From assembly GCF_032062135.1 (NCBI RefSeq), contig NC_092859.1, positions 71,284,985 to 71,348,984 on the forward strand: a DNA stretch of 64,000 nt, written 5' to 3'. The notes beneath the pieces were generated by a model. The model saw only the letters and a program-made list of their open reading frames with translations, made no database searches and was not told the DNA's origin. Source of the DNA: Pyxicephalus adspersus. Lineage: Eukaryota; Chordata; Amphibia; Anura; Pyxicephalidae. The translations under genes were made by a program, and so were the position numbers. Shown here in pieces: positions 14,801 through 25,365 of the stretch (within the stretch, counting starts at the first letter, position 1; each line of letters starts with the position of its first letter).

Positions 14801-17800
14801 TAATTATCGTTGGAAACGAACGACTAACGACAAATTGTCCAATTATCGTTAACAAAAAAAGTGCACAACGACGCCGATGAATGTGGATTGTTGCTGGAAA
14901 CGAATGACCGACCCAACGGATCTGTTCGGGCGACGATCGTTCGCTATCATATTTGTGTACGGTCGTTCAGTGATCGTGGATTGTTCTGTAATACACTTTC
15001 TCCTTTACATGTCACTTCCTGCATCATTCAAATGATCAAATCTAGCGTGTGTACACTATTGGTCAATTATATTGAACAATTGTATCATTACAGCATGTAC
15101 AGAATTGTGCACAATACGATCGTTCAAAATAATCGTGCGTAATCGCTGATCAGTCGTTAGTCGTTCGTTTTCTAACGGCAATTATTGCACGTGTGTACCT
15201 AGCTTTCGGGTCCTCTTAATCATACATAATCCCCATTAAAGTAACAACTTGTGTGTAAAATTAAGAAAAATATAACAACAATAAATCGTTAGTTTTATTC
15301 ACTACATGGCAGGGTCCTATAGTAAAATTCTCTGTGAGCCCTCCACCATTTAGTCTTCTTCTAAAAGGCAATTGCAACGTAATATTTTAGCACAATGATT
15401 TTCCCCTGAGACTAGAAAATTAGTCAAATAGTACCATTTCGCATCATTATATAATAATAAAAATGACCATAGGCCATTTCAAATAGAAAGGAAAATGCAC
15501 TTTCTATGCACATTCAAATTATTTTTAATACAATCCCAAAACAACTGAATAAATCATAATTCCAAAGTGATAGTCAATAGTATAATCACATAGTTTGCAA
15601 TATGTTTGAAGTTGATTTGTTAAAAAGGCAGATAAAATAGAAAAGTAGCAGATAGCCCACAGCAAAAACTTTCAGCTTAAATAAATGTTCTATGATGTGT
15701 TAACACAAAGCACAGACCTAAACTATGCAGAATGTCTATGCAAATATTAGCTTTCTCAAGGTTTTTTTATTAGGAATACCTGACACCTTGCAATACCTAG
15801 GCTTTTTGATGGGTTGCTCAAACGTTGCTTTAAAAACCTGGAGCCCAATGCTTCAATTAACAACACTGGTCCGGGGGCATGAATGCTAGCGAATGGGGCA
15901 CTATGTAGGGCGATATGTAAGACTGCTGGAGACTGTACAGTTGCCAATACAAAGCAGATACAGCTCTAAGCACACACGTGTACTAAACTATCATGGATGA
16001 ACCTAGGTAAACCAGCAAACTTGCAATGGATCTGGTACAGGACTAAAAATACAGGATTTGCTATTAGTTGGCAGATCCATTCCACGGTTGCTGGATACCT
16101 CAGGTTCTCACATGATAGTCCATCTTCTTGTCTTGGAGAGTTTTTTATAATTAGGCCCTTTTTTCTGCAGCCAAATAAAAAATACTTCAATAAGGCTTCA
16201 GATGGGTTTTAAGGGAAGCATGCAAGTGGCTTCTACAAAATGTTCTTCACAGTGAAGAAATGGAAGTACATTAAAAGGGGGCTTCAAACAGTAACAGCTC
16301 TGTCTAAACGTTTATTGGACTACTTGTTCTATTTGAATTACTTTGGAACTTTTTTTTATAACCTGACAGAGTATCAGAGTAGACAGAGTATTAAAACTTT
16401 GTTTTTAATAAATTGTGATTTATTTCACAATAGTTTCTGACAGTACATTGGTGTATCCCACTCTTTCCTTTTTTTACAATTACTGCAGCCCTCGTATGAC
16501 CACGTTAACAAGGCATGGTGCCTATCTTTGGCATATTTACACATGCCAGGTGCAACAGTTGTGCTTGTCTCCAGCGAGAATTTGACATGTGTACATTAGT
16601 CGCCCAATGTCTGAAAAACTCATCAAGAAAGATCGCTATACAAGACAAGGGAAGAGAGCACAACAGGGTGCTGCTTGCTCGTCCTCCCCCTCCCCTTTTA
16701 TTAGAGCAAAATATGCAATCTGTGTACAGCGCTCAATTGCTCAGCTGTCAGTTTTCTATGTGTACGCAGCCTTTGCTGAGTTATCTGTACTACTGGGCCC
16801 ATAGAGGTCCAATATTTGATATAGTACTAATAGAAGTATGTGTCTTTTACATGATGATCTAGAGCACAACTGCTTTTGATGCTGGAACACCCTCCTCCTG
16901 CCTCTTACACCATTTTTGCAAAATTGCCAGTACAAAAAATTGTCTTAAAGGCGTCAGTGTGATTTAAGCCTAATGATGCATGAACCAGCAAAAGAAAGAT
17001 GTATACAGGAAATTACACAGAATAGATCTAACCAATTACATTCCTACTGATCCTGTATAAAGCAACGTGTGGGTATTTAAATGAAGAATGCTTGCACAAA
17101 AACTGTGACTTATTTGATCTAGTACAATTGCTGTGTTTACTGGATATCAGTAGATCACTTCAACATTTCACATGACTCTTGGATTTGCTTGTTACCTTTT
17201 TAAAGATTATGAAACATATCAGTCCATTTTATTCCACCTCTATCTCTTTTCTTGTATTAGGAGCTCACCCCAGCCACTGAACGCCAAATCCAACAGCTAC
17301 TGCAACGTTACAAGGCTGAAAAGCTCTACCAGGTAGTAAGCAGTTTCTCAAGCAATAAGGAAATGGAGCTAAGCCTCAGTCGTGGTGATGTGGTGGCAGT
17401 CATCCAGCTTGCTGATACAAAAGGAAATAGAAACCGATGGCTGGTTGACACAGGAGGTAAAAGTTATAAATTTGTGACAGTGAAAACCACTCTGCAAATA
17501 TAAGTTTACAAAAGGGTAGGTTTGTCACTGCAACAAACTACTTATTTGTTGATATTTCCAAAAAAAGGATCAAGTTTTGGCTGGATGTGAGGCACTGTAA
17601 GTCATCGACTAGCTCCCTAGGTGTCTAGATTACTTTGACATCAAGATCTTGAACTCCCATGTCCAGTCCACTGCAGAGCTGTAATTGTGTACAATCTGGC
17701 TAGCATTCTATAAAAATGCTATAACTATTGAAAATTAAAGTACTGGTACCTTAACCTAAAGCCCTGATCTATTACTGAGAATTTGTGGATAGCTTCCCAC

Positions 17801-19127
17801 CACAACATACATGACAAACACAAACTAGTAGTCTTCCTGCCAAAGAACTCCAGTTAACCAATGGACTTAAGCAGAAAACAACAAAAGAACCTTCTATCCA
17901 ACTTCATTGATGGGCAGATGTGCAACTAATAAAGCGATGTTCAGTGTGGTACAACTGTGTAAATCCCAGCACTGGATAAATAGAAATACAAAAAAAAAAG
18001 TTTTCATACATTTTTTTATCTGTGTATTTAGTTTTTTTCCCTGAATTTCAGTTTTAGCAATAAAACTCCAGTCTCAGAGGTACAGGATCTGCACAATTTT
18101 TTAAAATATTTCTTTCTTCGGACAGCAGTAAATTTAGTAAGCTAATGAAGTAAAAAAAACAATTGCTCATTGGCTTTTTTTGGTACTCCTTGGTAACTGG
18201 AGTTGGACAGCCATGTGATAAGGAAGGCCATAATCTGATATTTAGTATGATGTACTCCAACACAAGGATCATAGTACAGTTAGTGGGGGATTTAATTAGA
18301 ATGTGCAAATACAAACTGGCACTAACATTTGAAGGGATGTGGGGACATGGGAATTGTTTTTAGCATATCTGACATTTTATAGAAAATACCATTTTAAGGA
18401 CAATGGAGTGCTGAATTTTGAGAATTCTTCAGCAACAAATATGTATATCAAATTGCTATGTAAGCAATAGTTAAATTGTTTGCTTTAACTGTTCAGGGCT
18501 ACTGAACGGGGGTATTTCTTAAATGTATGCTCACAGACTAGCCCACCCCTGATTTTTGGTTAACCTCCATTTTTACAATACGCCTGCAATATGTTCATAA
18601 TCTGTTCAGAGGAACTAATGCTGAACTTCCTGGGATCACACCATTTGTTATTATCTTTTATTTATAAAGTGCTATCATATTATGTAGTACTTTACAATAA
18701 GTTATTAAGAAAGTAATCAAGAATTGTTTGTTTAAATGTTCGTAATCCTTCATCACCTACCTCTTTTTTTAAGTATATTTTTATACCTTTGTCCATGGCT
18801 ACCTGCCCATTAGCAGATACCTGTCAGATGACACTAAGGGCAGACACAAGAAAAGGTCAGGCAGAGCTGGCACTGGGGTCTAATTTATAAGCCAAATATA
18901 TCTATAAAGGTCAGAGTAGGCTAAAAGTAACAAGAATGTTATTGCGACCTGCCAAGTCAATGCTGTCACTTTTTACATTCCTCGAAAACAAGCAGCAATG
19001 CTCTGATTAGTATCTTCATATTTATTAATAAATATATGACCGGCAATAGCTTATCATATCAGAGAGCTGGGAACCACACCATCAATTCTATATAGCTATA
19101 AACATTCATGCTAGAACAATATGGGAA

Positions 19128-19183
<56 letters not shown>

Positions 19184-22100
19184 CATCTATCTAGTTATCT
19201 ATTTATATCTATATATCTATCCATCGTTTCCTGCAGAAAAATAAATATTCATAGAATAGAGTGATGGTAACAAAGCAGATATACTTGGGATATGGAGGTT
19301 TTCTCTATCTTACCCTGGCCACCAGAATTCTGGATGGTAATTTACCATCTACCCAGGACTGAATTATCATCAGTGAAGTGACTGCTTAAACAGAAGAATA
19401 TATATCCTTTGATAAAAGCATTTTGCTATATGTGAATAATTATAGCACCTTGAATAATATAGATAACTATAGAGGCTGCCACATTGACCATTACATCAGA
19501 AAATGTTGATTTCCTGGTGATTATGCTAATCCTGTGCCTTCAAATGCTTTATGACCCAGAAAAAAGTATGGAAGTTCTGACTTGCTACTTCAGCCAAAGA
19601 AGTTGATGTAGTAGAGGAATATAGATTCTTTGTTGTCCTTGTTAACTTGCAAAGGATACTTCACTTAGCTTAGAGGATAAGGCAAAGCTTTGTTGACCTT
19701 AACCATCCATTTATATGCATTGGAAATATTCTGATATTTTTAGATTTCTATGCATGTGATTAGATATTCTTTTCACCACATTCAGTAAGCCAAGTGAAAT
19801 ATCCCATGAAAAATAATAATTCACCTTCCTAAGTAAACAGCTTATATACCTAACCGCCAATGATTCGGAAAAGGTGAACACAGCCAGGACCAGGAGGTCA
19901 GTAGTATAAGTCTAAATATGTCTATCCATACTCTCATCCTTTTAACCCCATAAACCATGTATATGGAACACTATCAATATAGTCAACAATGAAGTGATAA
20001 TGTTCATTTACCTAACAGTTCATTTTGTTGAGCCTATCAAGCCTGTTGAACTGACAGATGTATATTTTCTCACATTCATGGCTGTACACTCTGGGGTAAA
20101 TCAGAACTGAACTAACTTCTACCGCACTGGATATAACAGGAACATATGTCCATAGAGTTACCAAAAGAGGAGTCTCATTTTTAGATCACCCCTTTTCGCA
20201 TGTTCATAACTCCTAGCCAGAGCAAATTTTTGTATTATCATAAATGACCACTTTAATAAAATATTTTTTTAATTATTCTTTACAGTTAAATGACAAGTAA
20301 AATGGCTAAAGTGACAGGGGTTGGGACATACTAGAACATTTGCCAGTGATTATATTATCATAATCAGCCATATACAATCTATTTTTTAAGAAATATTAGT
20401 TCATTTTGCATTTTAACTTTTTTATTTTTGTTTCTGACAGCATCTCGTGGATATGTACCTTGCAGCAAACTTCTGCCCTATCAGGTAGATCAGAGTTCAT
20501 CTCACTTACGTGTTTCACCTGAATCTACCAAGAGTGTGCGGAGACATTCACTTACAGCTGAAGTATGTCCCTATCCAACTTCTCCAGTGTACCTGAACAC
20601 CACTGAAACCTTCCAGGTAGGAATTTTAAGAACACATCACAGTAATTTCTAAACAGCAAGATCAGACTCGGTGCCTGATGTACTAAAAAGTATCCCCATG
20701 CATTAATATACATTTTCAAAGAATACATTTTGTAGAACTGTAAGAACTGCGATATCACATTTGACCAGCAGGTGGCAATATTACATTCAGAATTGGAATC
20801 CCTAGGTCCTAGTAAAATCAGCCTTATGCAGAAAAAGAAATCATTACTGTTCCTTCAATATATATGTCATAAGCAAATTAGGGATTGTCACCCAATAAGA
20901 AAACAGAGTTTACAACTCAGTAGGGGAGAATTTTAGACATCATTTACCCTGCAATGGATTGACCACTGGCCTATTCACATTGAGGTTAGTTTGGCTTAAA
21001 TGTAAAAGAGAATTTATGGTTTGTTGTTGTTGAACTCAGAACTGTAAAGGGTTCATCATTGTCTACAAATGTAGTGCCCTGTATGTGTTTATTGCACCTA
21101 GTACAACGTTTCACAAAATGTCTATGCCTGCATAATCTTTTCAGATGCAGGGAGATCTCTGTTATCATCTCTTAGTAAAGCCTGATGGAAATTGTCTGTT
21201 CTGGGATGTGCGGACCCTCAGCAAATCATTTTTCTTTAAATCCTAAAATAATTTGGAAGTTCTTCTCAGGCTACAATGAGCAGTGCAAACAAGAACTGGT
21301 GTAATCTCTGTAATTCTCCTGCATGGGTATAATAAACCGCATGAATGTAGTCCATGTACTGTTATATTGTGTATCCCATGCAATTTATTTGCAGCATTGC
21401 CATTTACAGATCAGTCTATAATTACCCTTACTAATTAACCTTACTAATGTGTGACAAATTAGTTCTGCAGCTAGTATTTCAGATCTGAGCATTGCGTTGC
21501 ACTAAGGTGTTATGTGCTCTGGTAACGGCTGTGTAGCTCATGAACAATTCTTTTTCTGCAGTCCTGTGAGCAGCTTTTCCAGCAGCTGTCACAACTGTGA
21601 CTCATATCCCTGATTATTAGAAAGACAGCAAATGTCAAAAAGTAAGCTGCCTGTGCCAGCTGATGACTGGGCATGCATGCAATCAGGGATTTACCGGGGG
21701 ATCCAAGCAGTGACCTGCTGTATTTGCAAACAGACTCATAGTAAAGAGGATGTAACATGCAAGGTCAGCCATTTTAAACCAACATGCAGTACACAGGCTT
21801 CAGTGCTTTTTGTTCATTTGATTGTCTAGACCTATAAATATTATTCTTGTAACTGCTACATTAGTGTTTCTTGCTATAGAGAACCCAGGTGCTCAAGTTA
21901 CAGTTAAGAGCCGCTAATATATCTGAGCACAGCAGATATAGCAGGGTACAAAGTGTGCCACTGCACCAGGGCCCTGGACCCAGCCTTTGTTGTTTCTCAG
22001 CCATTGTATTAGTGGACTCTGTGGAAGAAGTGCTGTCAGGGCGTTTGTCAGCTGACTCTTCCTGTGTTCTTCCTGTGCTGTATTGAAAAGTAACTTTCTG

Positions 22101-24910
22101 TGATGGGGAACCAAAGTGAAGGCACAGAAAAAGATGGTGAGCAGTATGGGGATCCGTGTGTGAATGAATCTGAGGAAGAGTTTTGCCGATTATGCCCTTG
22201 AGTCACTGGGACTGGGGGAGGGGGGGGATGGAGAGGATGGGGGCCCTGAGTCAGCCCTGCATAGGGGCCCACTGTTGCCTATATCTGCCACTGTGTGGAG
22301 AAATATCATTAAGTTCTAGGCTATAAAAGTTGAGTAAAGAAATTGCTTGCTATTTGCAAACTGTGAATAATAAATGTGATCTCTGCAAAGGGGCAGACAC
22401 AAGAAGACCTTGATAACCTCAGTAAACCTCAGTAAAAATGAACCCAGCTGCTTAAGAAACTTACTATTTGCCCCAAATGATAGATACCGTACATTTATTT
22501 TGACCTTTGGGTGGGTGGCCTTTGACAACTTAAAAGTTACATTTGACACTCCATGAGTAAAGTTTCTCTTTATCAGACAGTTTCTGGTGAAAATGGAATA
22601 CCTAGGCTGTTGAAGGGCGCAAATTCTTATATTACACGAACATTGTCCAGACTTCTGGAAGATCATCCTGTTCTCAAATCCAAACCTTTCCTCTACTAGT
22701 GTGGGATATATTATCGCCCCTCCATCCTCCCACTGTCCAAGATGACTTTATACTTGGAAACCAAGTAAATGATACAAATGGCTCAGGAAAATGTAGGTCT
22801 TGCCTGTATATCCAGCTGCCCTCGACCTCCTCATCTTCAAAGACCCAGACACTATGGAGTATTTAATATATTAATATTTCAACACACAAACTTTTTAATC
22901 TTGAGCAGCTCAGTTCATACATTCTCCCTCTATATGTTGAGTTGACAGACTTGCAGCCTTTTAATCTCTAACAATAACAGATATTAGATGTAACGTAAGC
23001 ACAAACACAGGAAGTAGGAAGAAATGAATACTAAGATCCAATCTGAAGAACCCTTGTTCCACAAAACATGCAGCTACATACACCAGTAGAGGCTTGTTTT
23101 AATTGAAGAACTCTTAATAATCTGGCAACCTAATACCAATTTAAACAATTATTTATGGTGTCTTTAACCAAGTAACAATTTTGTTTTTCAAAGTGAAATG
23201 CGCATGAAATATCAAAATGCTTTCTAAAAAGGTAAAAATCTGGGGAGTAATAAGAGATAAGTGAAGTTATTTTTATAGGCTCATAGTTTGTAAAGTTAAA
23301 ATAAACACAAATTGCTCATTTTACAAGTCCTAGCATATGTGTTTACTTTAAATCATAATTTTCTTTCAACTTCATAGAACGAATGTGTCTTCCGGCTACT
23401 GCATGTGAACAATAAGTTTCTCAATGTGGAGAACATACTGTACACACTAAAGTTTTAAAGAAGCTGAGTCATACTAAACTAGCAAAGTTCTGCATTCTGA
23501 CTGGCTATATGTTCCTAATAATGGAATCAAATGCCTCCTGTCCTATAGCTGGAGCTTCAAAACGTCTGTCATCTACTAGCTAAACAAAATACTTTTAGGC
23601 AGCACAAACGGTAGTTATGGTGTACAAAGTGCACTAACATATTAAAGTGGCATTGCCTAAGGTGCATTTATTTACAGCAGCAATCAGAAGAGACGCCAAA
23701 TACATTTATTGCACTAATAAAACTTCTTGCAACTTCTGATTCAATTCATCAAAAAATGTTAATTACATCACTGTATGCAGATAGCTAAATACAATGCCTA
23801 AACACATACAAACTCCCAAAGTATTATACTACTTCTTCTTTTAGCTTTATTTTTCCTGGTTCTGCTTTACTCCCTGTGGGTTATCTTCCTACATTGAACA
23901 GAGATGATGATGCTCCTTCATTGACCAGTAAGCAGGCAGGAGGTGGCATTGGATGCCAAAGCAGGAAATAAATGTGCCACATGCCTGGCTGTGCAGTGAT
24001 ACAGAAGTGTGCAAATTACAAGACTGGTTGAACAGAACTAGGTATAACAGTAAATATGTATGTGTATATCCATATAGTTAAATTTATAAACTGTATTTAG
24101 CTGCCTGCAATTCTGCTTCAACTTTAATAATATAACTACTACTATTTTTTATTTACTGTCCCATCATGCTTAGATATAACTAATGACTTTAAAAGACTGA
24201 TGCTATTTTTTTGCTATATCCCTGTAAATTTTGGCCAGAATTGTGTTGGAGATATATTTCCACTTGGGAGTCTGAATAATACAAGATGGCATGTGTTTCA
24301 GGTTAGCAGCAGCCACACTGGTGTGTGTGGAATTGTCTCTTACACAGATTAAACACAGACACCGCTGTACTGGCCACTTAAGATACAACATATTTTTGGA
24401 TTTAGTCCCTTATCGGACACAAGTGTCAAATATGTGTTGCATATATAAGGTTGACAGAATAACATTAGTTCACATTATCTTGTATTGTGTTTTTGGTATT
24501 TGTGGAGCAACAGGAATGGAGGAAACCTGCAAACCATTGGGAATTACACTGTAGATATAGAACAAAGAAAAAGATACTATATTTTATACCATACTATACT
24601 ATACTAATGTATATATCTTTTTGGGAAGATGGGGGTTGAGTTGATTAAGCCTTTTTAATAATGTCAATTCCTTCCCTTACAGATTGTTGCAGGCTACCCA
24701 TTTACAGCTCGTAGTAATTATGAGGTCAGCATCATGGCTGGGGAGCCTATAACCATTCTGGAACCACATGACAAGGAGGGACGCCCAGAATGGAGCTTGG
24801 TGGAAGTGAGAGGACAGAGAGGCTATGTACCCTCAAACTATTTAATTCGAGTACCCGTGCAAGTAAACAATCGTAGGCCATCCTTGGGTAATAACACGCC
24901 AATAAGCTAA
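2561..24910 (+). CDS. arhgef37: Rho GEF of the DNMBP/Tuba family (DH-BAR-SH3-SH3), ARHGEF37-like; whole gene span
   Basis: Thirteen coding exons on the + strand encode about 850 residues, or about 895 if a missing linker exon is counted. In order they give a Ser/Asn-rich and acidic N-terminus (about residues 1-240), a DH domain from about residue 244 ([14 protein letters not shown]; core [16 protein letters not shown] near its end), a BAR domain (EDKEFD start; [13 protein letters not shown]) and two SH3 domains. Proteins with this layout activate Rho GTPases, classically Cdc42 for DNMBP, at curved membranes. The DH motif RITRYPLLL and the BAR start EDKEFD match human ARHGEF37 as I remember it better than DNMBP or ARHGEF38, so the orthology is inferred. 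Human ARHGEF37 has only a short N-terminus, so a paralogue remains possible. One junction (10545 to 10841) breaks the frame. No promoter is recognisable, and the true first exon may lie upstream of the window or in 1-2560. Confidence 0.85.
3505..3655 (+). repeat. tRNA-derived SINE, internally deleted copy
   Basis: It contains a tRNA-type B box (GGTTCGAATC near 3539), then the tail seen in the longer copy at 39761-40050: GGGACAGCTAGAGATATGAC, TATGGACTTT and TACAGCGCAATATGATG. The middle part of the family, around the TGCATGGAGTTTGTATGTTC segment, is absent. It lies in intron 1. Confidence 0.7.
4614..4835 (+). CDS. arhgef37: Coding exon 2 (acidic, tyrosine-rich)
   Basis: The acceptor is tgttcccag|GTCT and the donor is CAGCAG|gtaaga. 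The exon is 222 bases long and keeps phase 2 at both ends. It encodes a strongly acidic stretch containing DPVYEEV, a YYY run and SDTYDHM. Tyrosines embedded in Glu/Asp are typical of kinase substrates and SH2 docking sites; that role is inferred. I know of no counterpart in mammalian ARHGEF37. Confidence 0.8.
5543..5778. mobile_element. hAT-like MITE, copy 1
   Basis: It shares long stretches with 51542-51784 and 30946-31090, including GTGGGAAGAATGTCACCCTT, ACAGATGGCCAAAAAGAT and the end CCCTGGTTGAGAAACAC. The right end matches the hAT-style terminus CAGTGTTTCTCAACC read in reverse. The left end is degraded. It lies in intron 2. Confidence 0.7.
6114..6441 (+). CDS. arhgef37: Coding exon 3 (tyrosine motifs and start of DH domain)
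   Basis: The acceptor is ctttctttgcag|TTAT and the donor is CTGGAGGAG|gtaaaa. The exon is 328 bases, entering in phase 2 and leaving in phase 0. It encodes a Ser/Gly-rich segment, two further acidic tyrosine motifs (GIYENIPQ and [10 protein letters not shown]), then the first DH helix ([18 protein letters not shown]). This helix carries the conserved Glu-Tyr pair of DH domains that contacts the GTPase. The open frame runs on into the intron to 6495, but the donor and the homology end at 6441. Confidence 0.88.
7013..7579. mobile_element. piggyBac-type MITE with TTAA target duplication
   Basis: The element body is 7017-7575, flanked on both sides by TTAA (7013-7016 and 7576-7579). The terminal inverted repeats begin CCTCCCTAGCGGT. 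Inside are a GC-rich segment (7120-7250) and a 27-bp inverted repeat (7254-7280 with 7290-7316). No transposase is present, so it is non-autonomous and would have been moved by a piggyBac transposase elsewhere. The clean ends suggest a fairly young insertion. It lies in intron 3. Confidence 0.92.
8052..8172 (+). CDS. arhgef37: Coding exon 4 (DH domain)
   Basis: The acceptor is ttttgttttag|ATCC and the donor is CGAATTG|gtaagt. The exon is 121 bases, phase 0 to phase 1. It encodes a DH helix with the pattern [19 protein letters not shown], comparable to the IKVNSRFLHDLQE region of ARHGEF37. Confidence 0.88.
8173..9611. other. Intron 4, nothing recognised
   Basis: Intron sequence between coding exons 4 and 5. 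No repeat family or RNA gene that I can name. Confidence 0.6.
9612..9756 (+). CDS. arhgef37: Coding exon 5 (DH domain)
   Basis: The acceptor is tttattttcag|GACG and the donor is GTACA|gtgagt. The exon is 145 bases, phase 1 to phase 2. It encodes [18 protein letters not shown] and ELLQSYQE, the middle DH helices. The F-x-x-Y-x-x-Y-C pattern is usual in the family. Confidence 0.9.
10337..10545 (+). CDS. arhgef37: Coding exon 6 (DH domain core)
   Basis: The acceptor is tttttttacag|AAAT and the donor is GAAATTG|gtaaga. The exon is 209 bases, phase 2 to phase 1. It contains the DH signature [15 protein letters not shown] (the CR3 helix, most conserved in Rho GEFs), then [16 protein letters not shown]. 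It leaves phase 1, which does not fit the next visible exon. Alternative donors at 10564 and 10594 have the same phase and do not repair the frame. Confidence 0.93.
10546..10840. other. Short AT-rich intron where a linker exon is expected
   Basis: The interval is 295 bases, with repeated ACATTTGTAAA-like units and an A-run near 10738-10749. It carries no open segment resembling the DH-BAR linker of the family, and the flanking exon phases (1 and 0) do not match. Confidence 0.7.
10841..10945 (+). CDS. arhgef37: Coding exon 7 (start of BAR domain)
   Basis: The acceptor is tttttcgcag|AAAG and the donor is ATGGAG|gtaagc. The exon is 105 bases, phase 0 to phase 0. It encodes [19 protein letters not shown] and a following amphipathic helix, matching the EDKEFDDLEERF start of the BAR region in human ARHGEF37 as I remember it. 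Spliced directly to exon 6 it would be read in the wrong frame and meet a stop within eight codons, so an exon is missing between them. Confidence 0.88.
10946..11856. other. Intron 7, possible DNA-transposon fragment
   Basis: Mostly unremarkable AT-rich DNA. Near 11470 the motif AAGGCCCCTTTCAGAC resembles the end of a MITE family common in frogs, but I cannot find a matching second end. Confidence 0.3.
11857..11967 (+). CDS. arhgef37: Coding exon 8 (BAR domain)
   Basis: The acceptor is atttttcag|GCAT and the donor is GCCTTT|gtaagt. The exon is 111 bases, phase 0 at both ends. It encodes a BAR helix segment ([15 protein letters not shown]). The upstream intron and the downstream start in phase 0 agree. 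Confidence 0.87.
12557..12886 (+). CDS. arhgef37: Coding exon 9 (BAR domain core)
   Basis: The acceptor is tctgattgcag|AAGA and the donor is TCTCAG|gtaata. The exon is 330 bases, phase 0. It encodes the most recognisable BAR segment, [20 protein letters not shown], the family pattern for the basic membrane-facing helix, followed by a long helix ending [13 protein letters not shown]. Confidence 0.9.
13320..13575. repeat. MITE-like segment with strong central hairpin
   Basis: A GC-richer block inside intron 9. Arms 13398-13419 and 13428-13449 are 22 bp, pair with two mismatches and have an 8-base loop. The surrounding sequence (TGACGTCACTC, GACCGCTGGTC) resembles hAT-type MITEs of frogs from memory. 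The outer ends are not defined. Confidence 0.5.
13839..13967 (+). CDS. arhgef37: Coding exon 10 (end of BAR domain)
   Basis: The acceptor is atttatag|ATGC and the donor is GATCAG|gtaagt. The exon is 129 bases, phase 0. It encodes a helical segment ([20 protein letters not shown]) ending in a short linker. A pyrimidine-poor, AT-rich acceptor is the only weak point. Confidence 0.85.
14671..15233. mobile_element. Long-hairpin MITE, interrupted by a second element
   Basis: The left arm 14671-14734 pairs with 14751-14789 (inner part, TTTGTTTGTCCAAGTTT) and with 15208-15233 (outer part, GGGTCCTCTTAATCATAC). The two halves of the right arm are separated by the roughly 415-base foldback element at 14790-15207. 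Rejoined, the host element would be a nearly perfect hairpin of about 145 bases with a 16-base loop. It lies in intron 10. Confidence 0.8.
14790..15207. mobile_element. Foldback MITE of the GTACACAC/CGAACGA family, copy A
   Basis: Its inverted ends contain AATAATTATCGTTGGAAACG on the left and CGTTTTCTAACGGCAATTAT on the right, followed by GTGTGTAC. The interior is rich in CGATCGTT and CGTTCG palindromes. It is the same family as 50961-51389. No coding capacity is seen. Confidence 0.8.
15979..16158. mobile_element. Palindromic MITE (TTAAAGCTCTCCAAGG family), copy 1
   Basis: A diverged copy of the element at 45144-45346 and 60201-60408. It keeps AACCAGCAAACTTGCAATGG, the central GATTTGCTATTAGT and the end TCTTGGAGAG...AATTAGGCCC. 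Left and right halves are inverted copies of each other. Confidence 0.65.
16528..16795. repeat. Possible diverged foldback MITE of the GTACAC family
   Basis: The right end TATGTGTACGCAGCCT matches termini of the foldback family, and a related TTTACACATGCC lies at the left. The interior is too diverged to align by eye. Confidence 0.35.
17261..17456 (+). CDS. arhgef37: Coding exon 11 (linker and first SH3 domain)
   Basis: The acceptor is ttgtattag|GAGC and the donor is ACAGGAG|gtaaaa. The exon is 196 bases, phase 0 to phase 1. It encodes a helical linker, then the first SH3 strands: LYQVVSSF in place of the usual [17 protein letters not shown], and RWLVDTG. The RT-loop acidic residues and the tandem Trp pair of a canonical peptide-binding SH3 are reduced, as is common in this family. 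Confidence 0.9.
18651..18712 (-). repeat. Fragment of SINE/L2-type 3' tail
   Basis: TTTATAAAGTGCTATCATAT followed by TATGTAGTACTTTACAA is the reverse of the tail GCGCTGCGTAATATGTTGGCGCTATATAAA, diverged. Confidence 0.5.
19129..19225. repeat. (ATCT)n microsatellite
   Basis: About 13 uninterrupted ATCT units, then an imperfect tail with CATC and TTAT variants to about 19225. Likely length-polymorphic. Confidence 0.95.
20441..20616 (+). CDS. arhgef37: Coding exon 12 (end of SH3-1 and linker)
   Basis: The acceptor is tttctgacag|CATC and the donor is TTCCAG|gtagga. The exon is 176 bases, phase 1 to phase 0. It begins with [12 protein letters not shown], the final SH3 strand (GYVPxxYL type), then a Ser/Pro/Thr-rich linker with KSVRRHSL, a basic Ser motif that could be a phosphorylation site. 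Confidence 0.88.
20617..24682. other. Intron 12, long, with one unclassified GC-richer block
   Basis: Mostly AT-rich unique sequence. Around 21940-22285 there is a GC-richer block with CCAGGGCCCTGGACCC and a G-run near 22209-22240. It looks like an old repeat insertion, but I cannot assign it. Confidence 0.4.
24683..24910 (+). CDS. arhgef37: Coding exon 13 (second SH3 domain and stop)
   Basis: The acceptor is cttcccttacag|ATTG, and the frame is open in phase 0 to TAA 24908-24910. It encodes a full SH3: [50 protein letters not shown]. The strand order and GYVPSNYL end are diagnostic. A short basic tail with RRPS follows. Confidence 0.93.
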   Translation: MVAGYPFTARSNYEVSIMAGEPITILEPHDKEGRPEWSLVEVRGQRGYVPSNYLIRVPVQVNNRRPSLGNNTPIS

Positions 24911-25365
24911 AGCTAAAAATACTGTGAATCACTGGAAAAGAAGAGGATGACTTCTATGAAACCCTCCTCCTTCCTAAACCATAAGCACATGAGTACTGCT
25001 TACCATGTCTGCTTTTACTGTGATGTGTATTAAGAATTCTGCAAACTACTGTATACAAATGTGCAAGAAGTATTAGTATCCGTATAATATTGATTCTATG
25101 CAATTCTGTCATCTTTCCCAAAATACACAAAAGACTTCTAAAATGTAAACATGCCAGCTAAACAAGCTCTATTTGTTGCAGTCTCCTTGTATTGTAAAAA
25201 GCTGGGCTATTCCCAACACTGCATGAAAACTGCTACATACTAACGTCTTGAAGTGCTGATTTTCCTAAACTGAATGCTTTAGGGATTTTATAATGTGAGC
25301 TTAAAAGATTTATGTGTGGTTATATAATTTTTTATAATATTAATAAACTAAAATGTGACTCCTTG
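24911..25365 (+). other. arhgef37: Probable 3' UTR with polyadenylation signal
   Basis: Sequence after the stop codon lacks coding potential. The first canonical AATAAA is at 25342-25347, so cleavage is expected about 15-25 bases later. Further candidates are ATTAAA at 25503-25508 and AATAAA at 25980-25985, so longer transcripts are possible. The end is approximate. Confidence 0.5.

Larger units (their letters stand above)
17457..20440. other. Intron 11, mostly unique DNA
   Basis: Apart from a short SINE-tail fragment (18651-18712) and a tetranucleotide microsatellite (19129-19225), nothing is recognised in this 3-kb intron. Confidence 0.5.
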
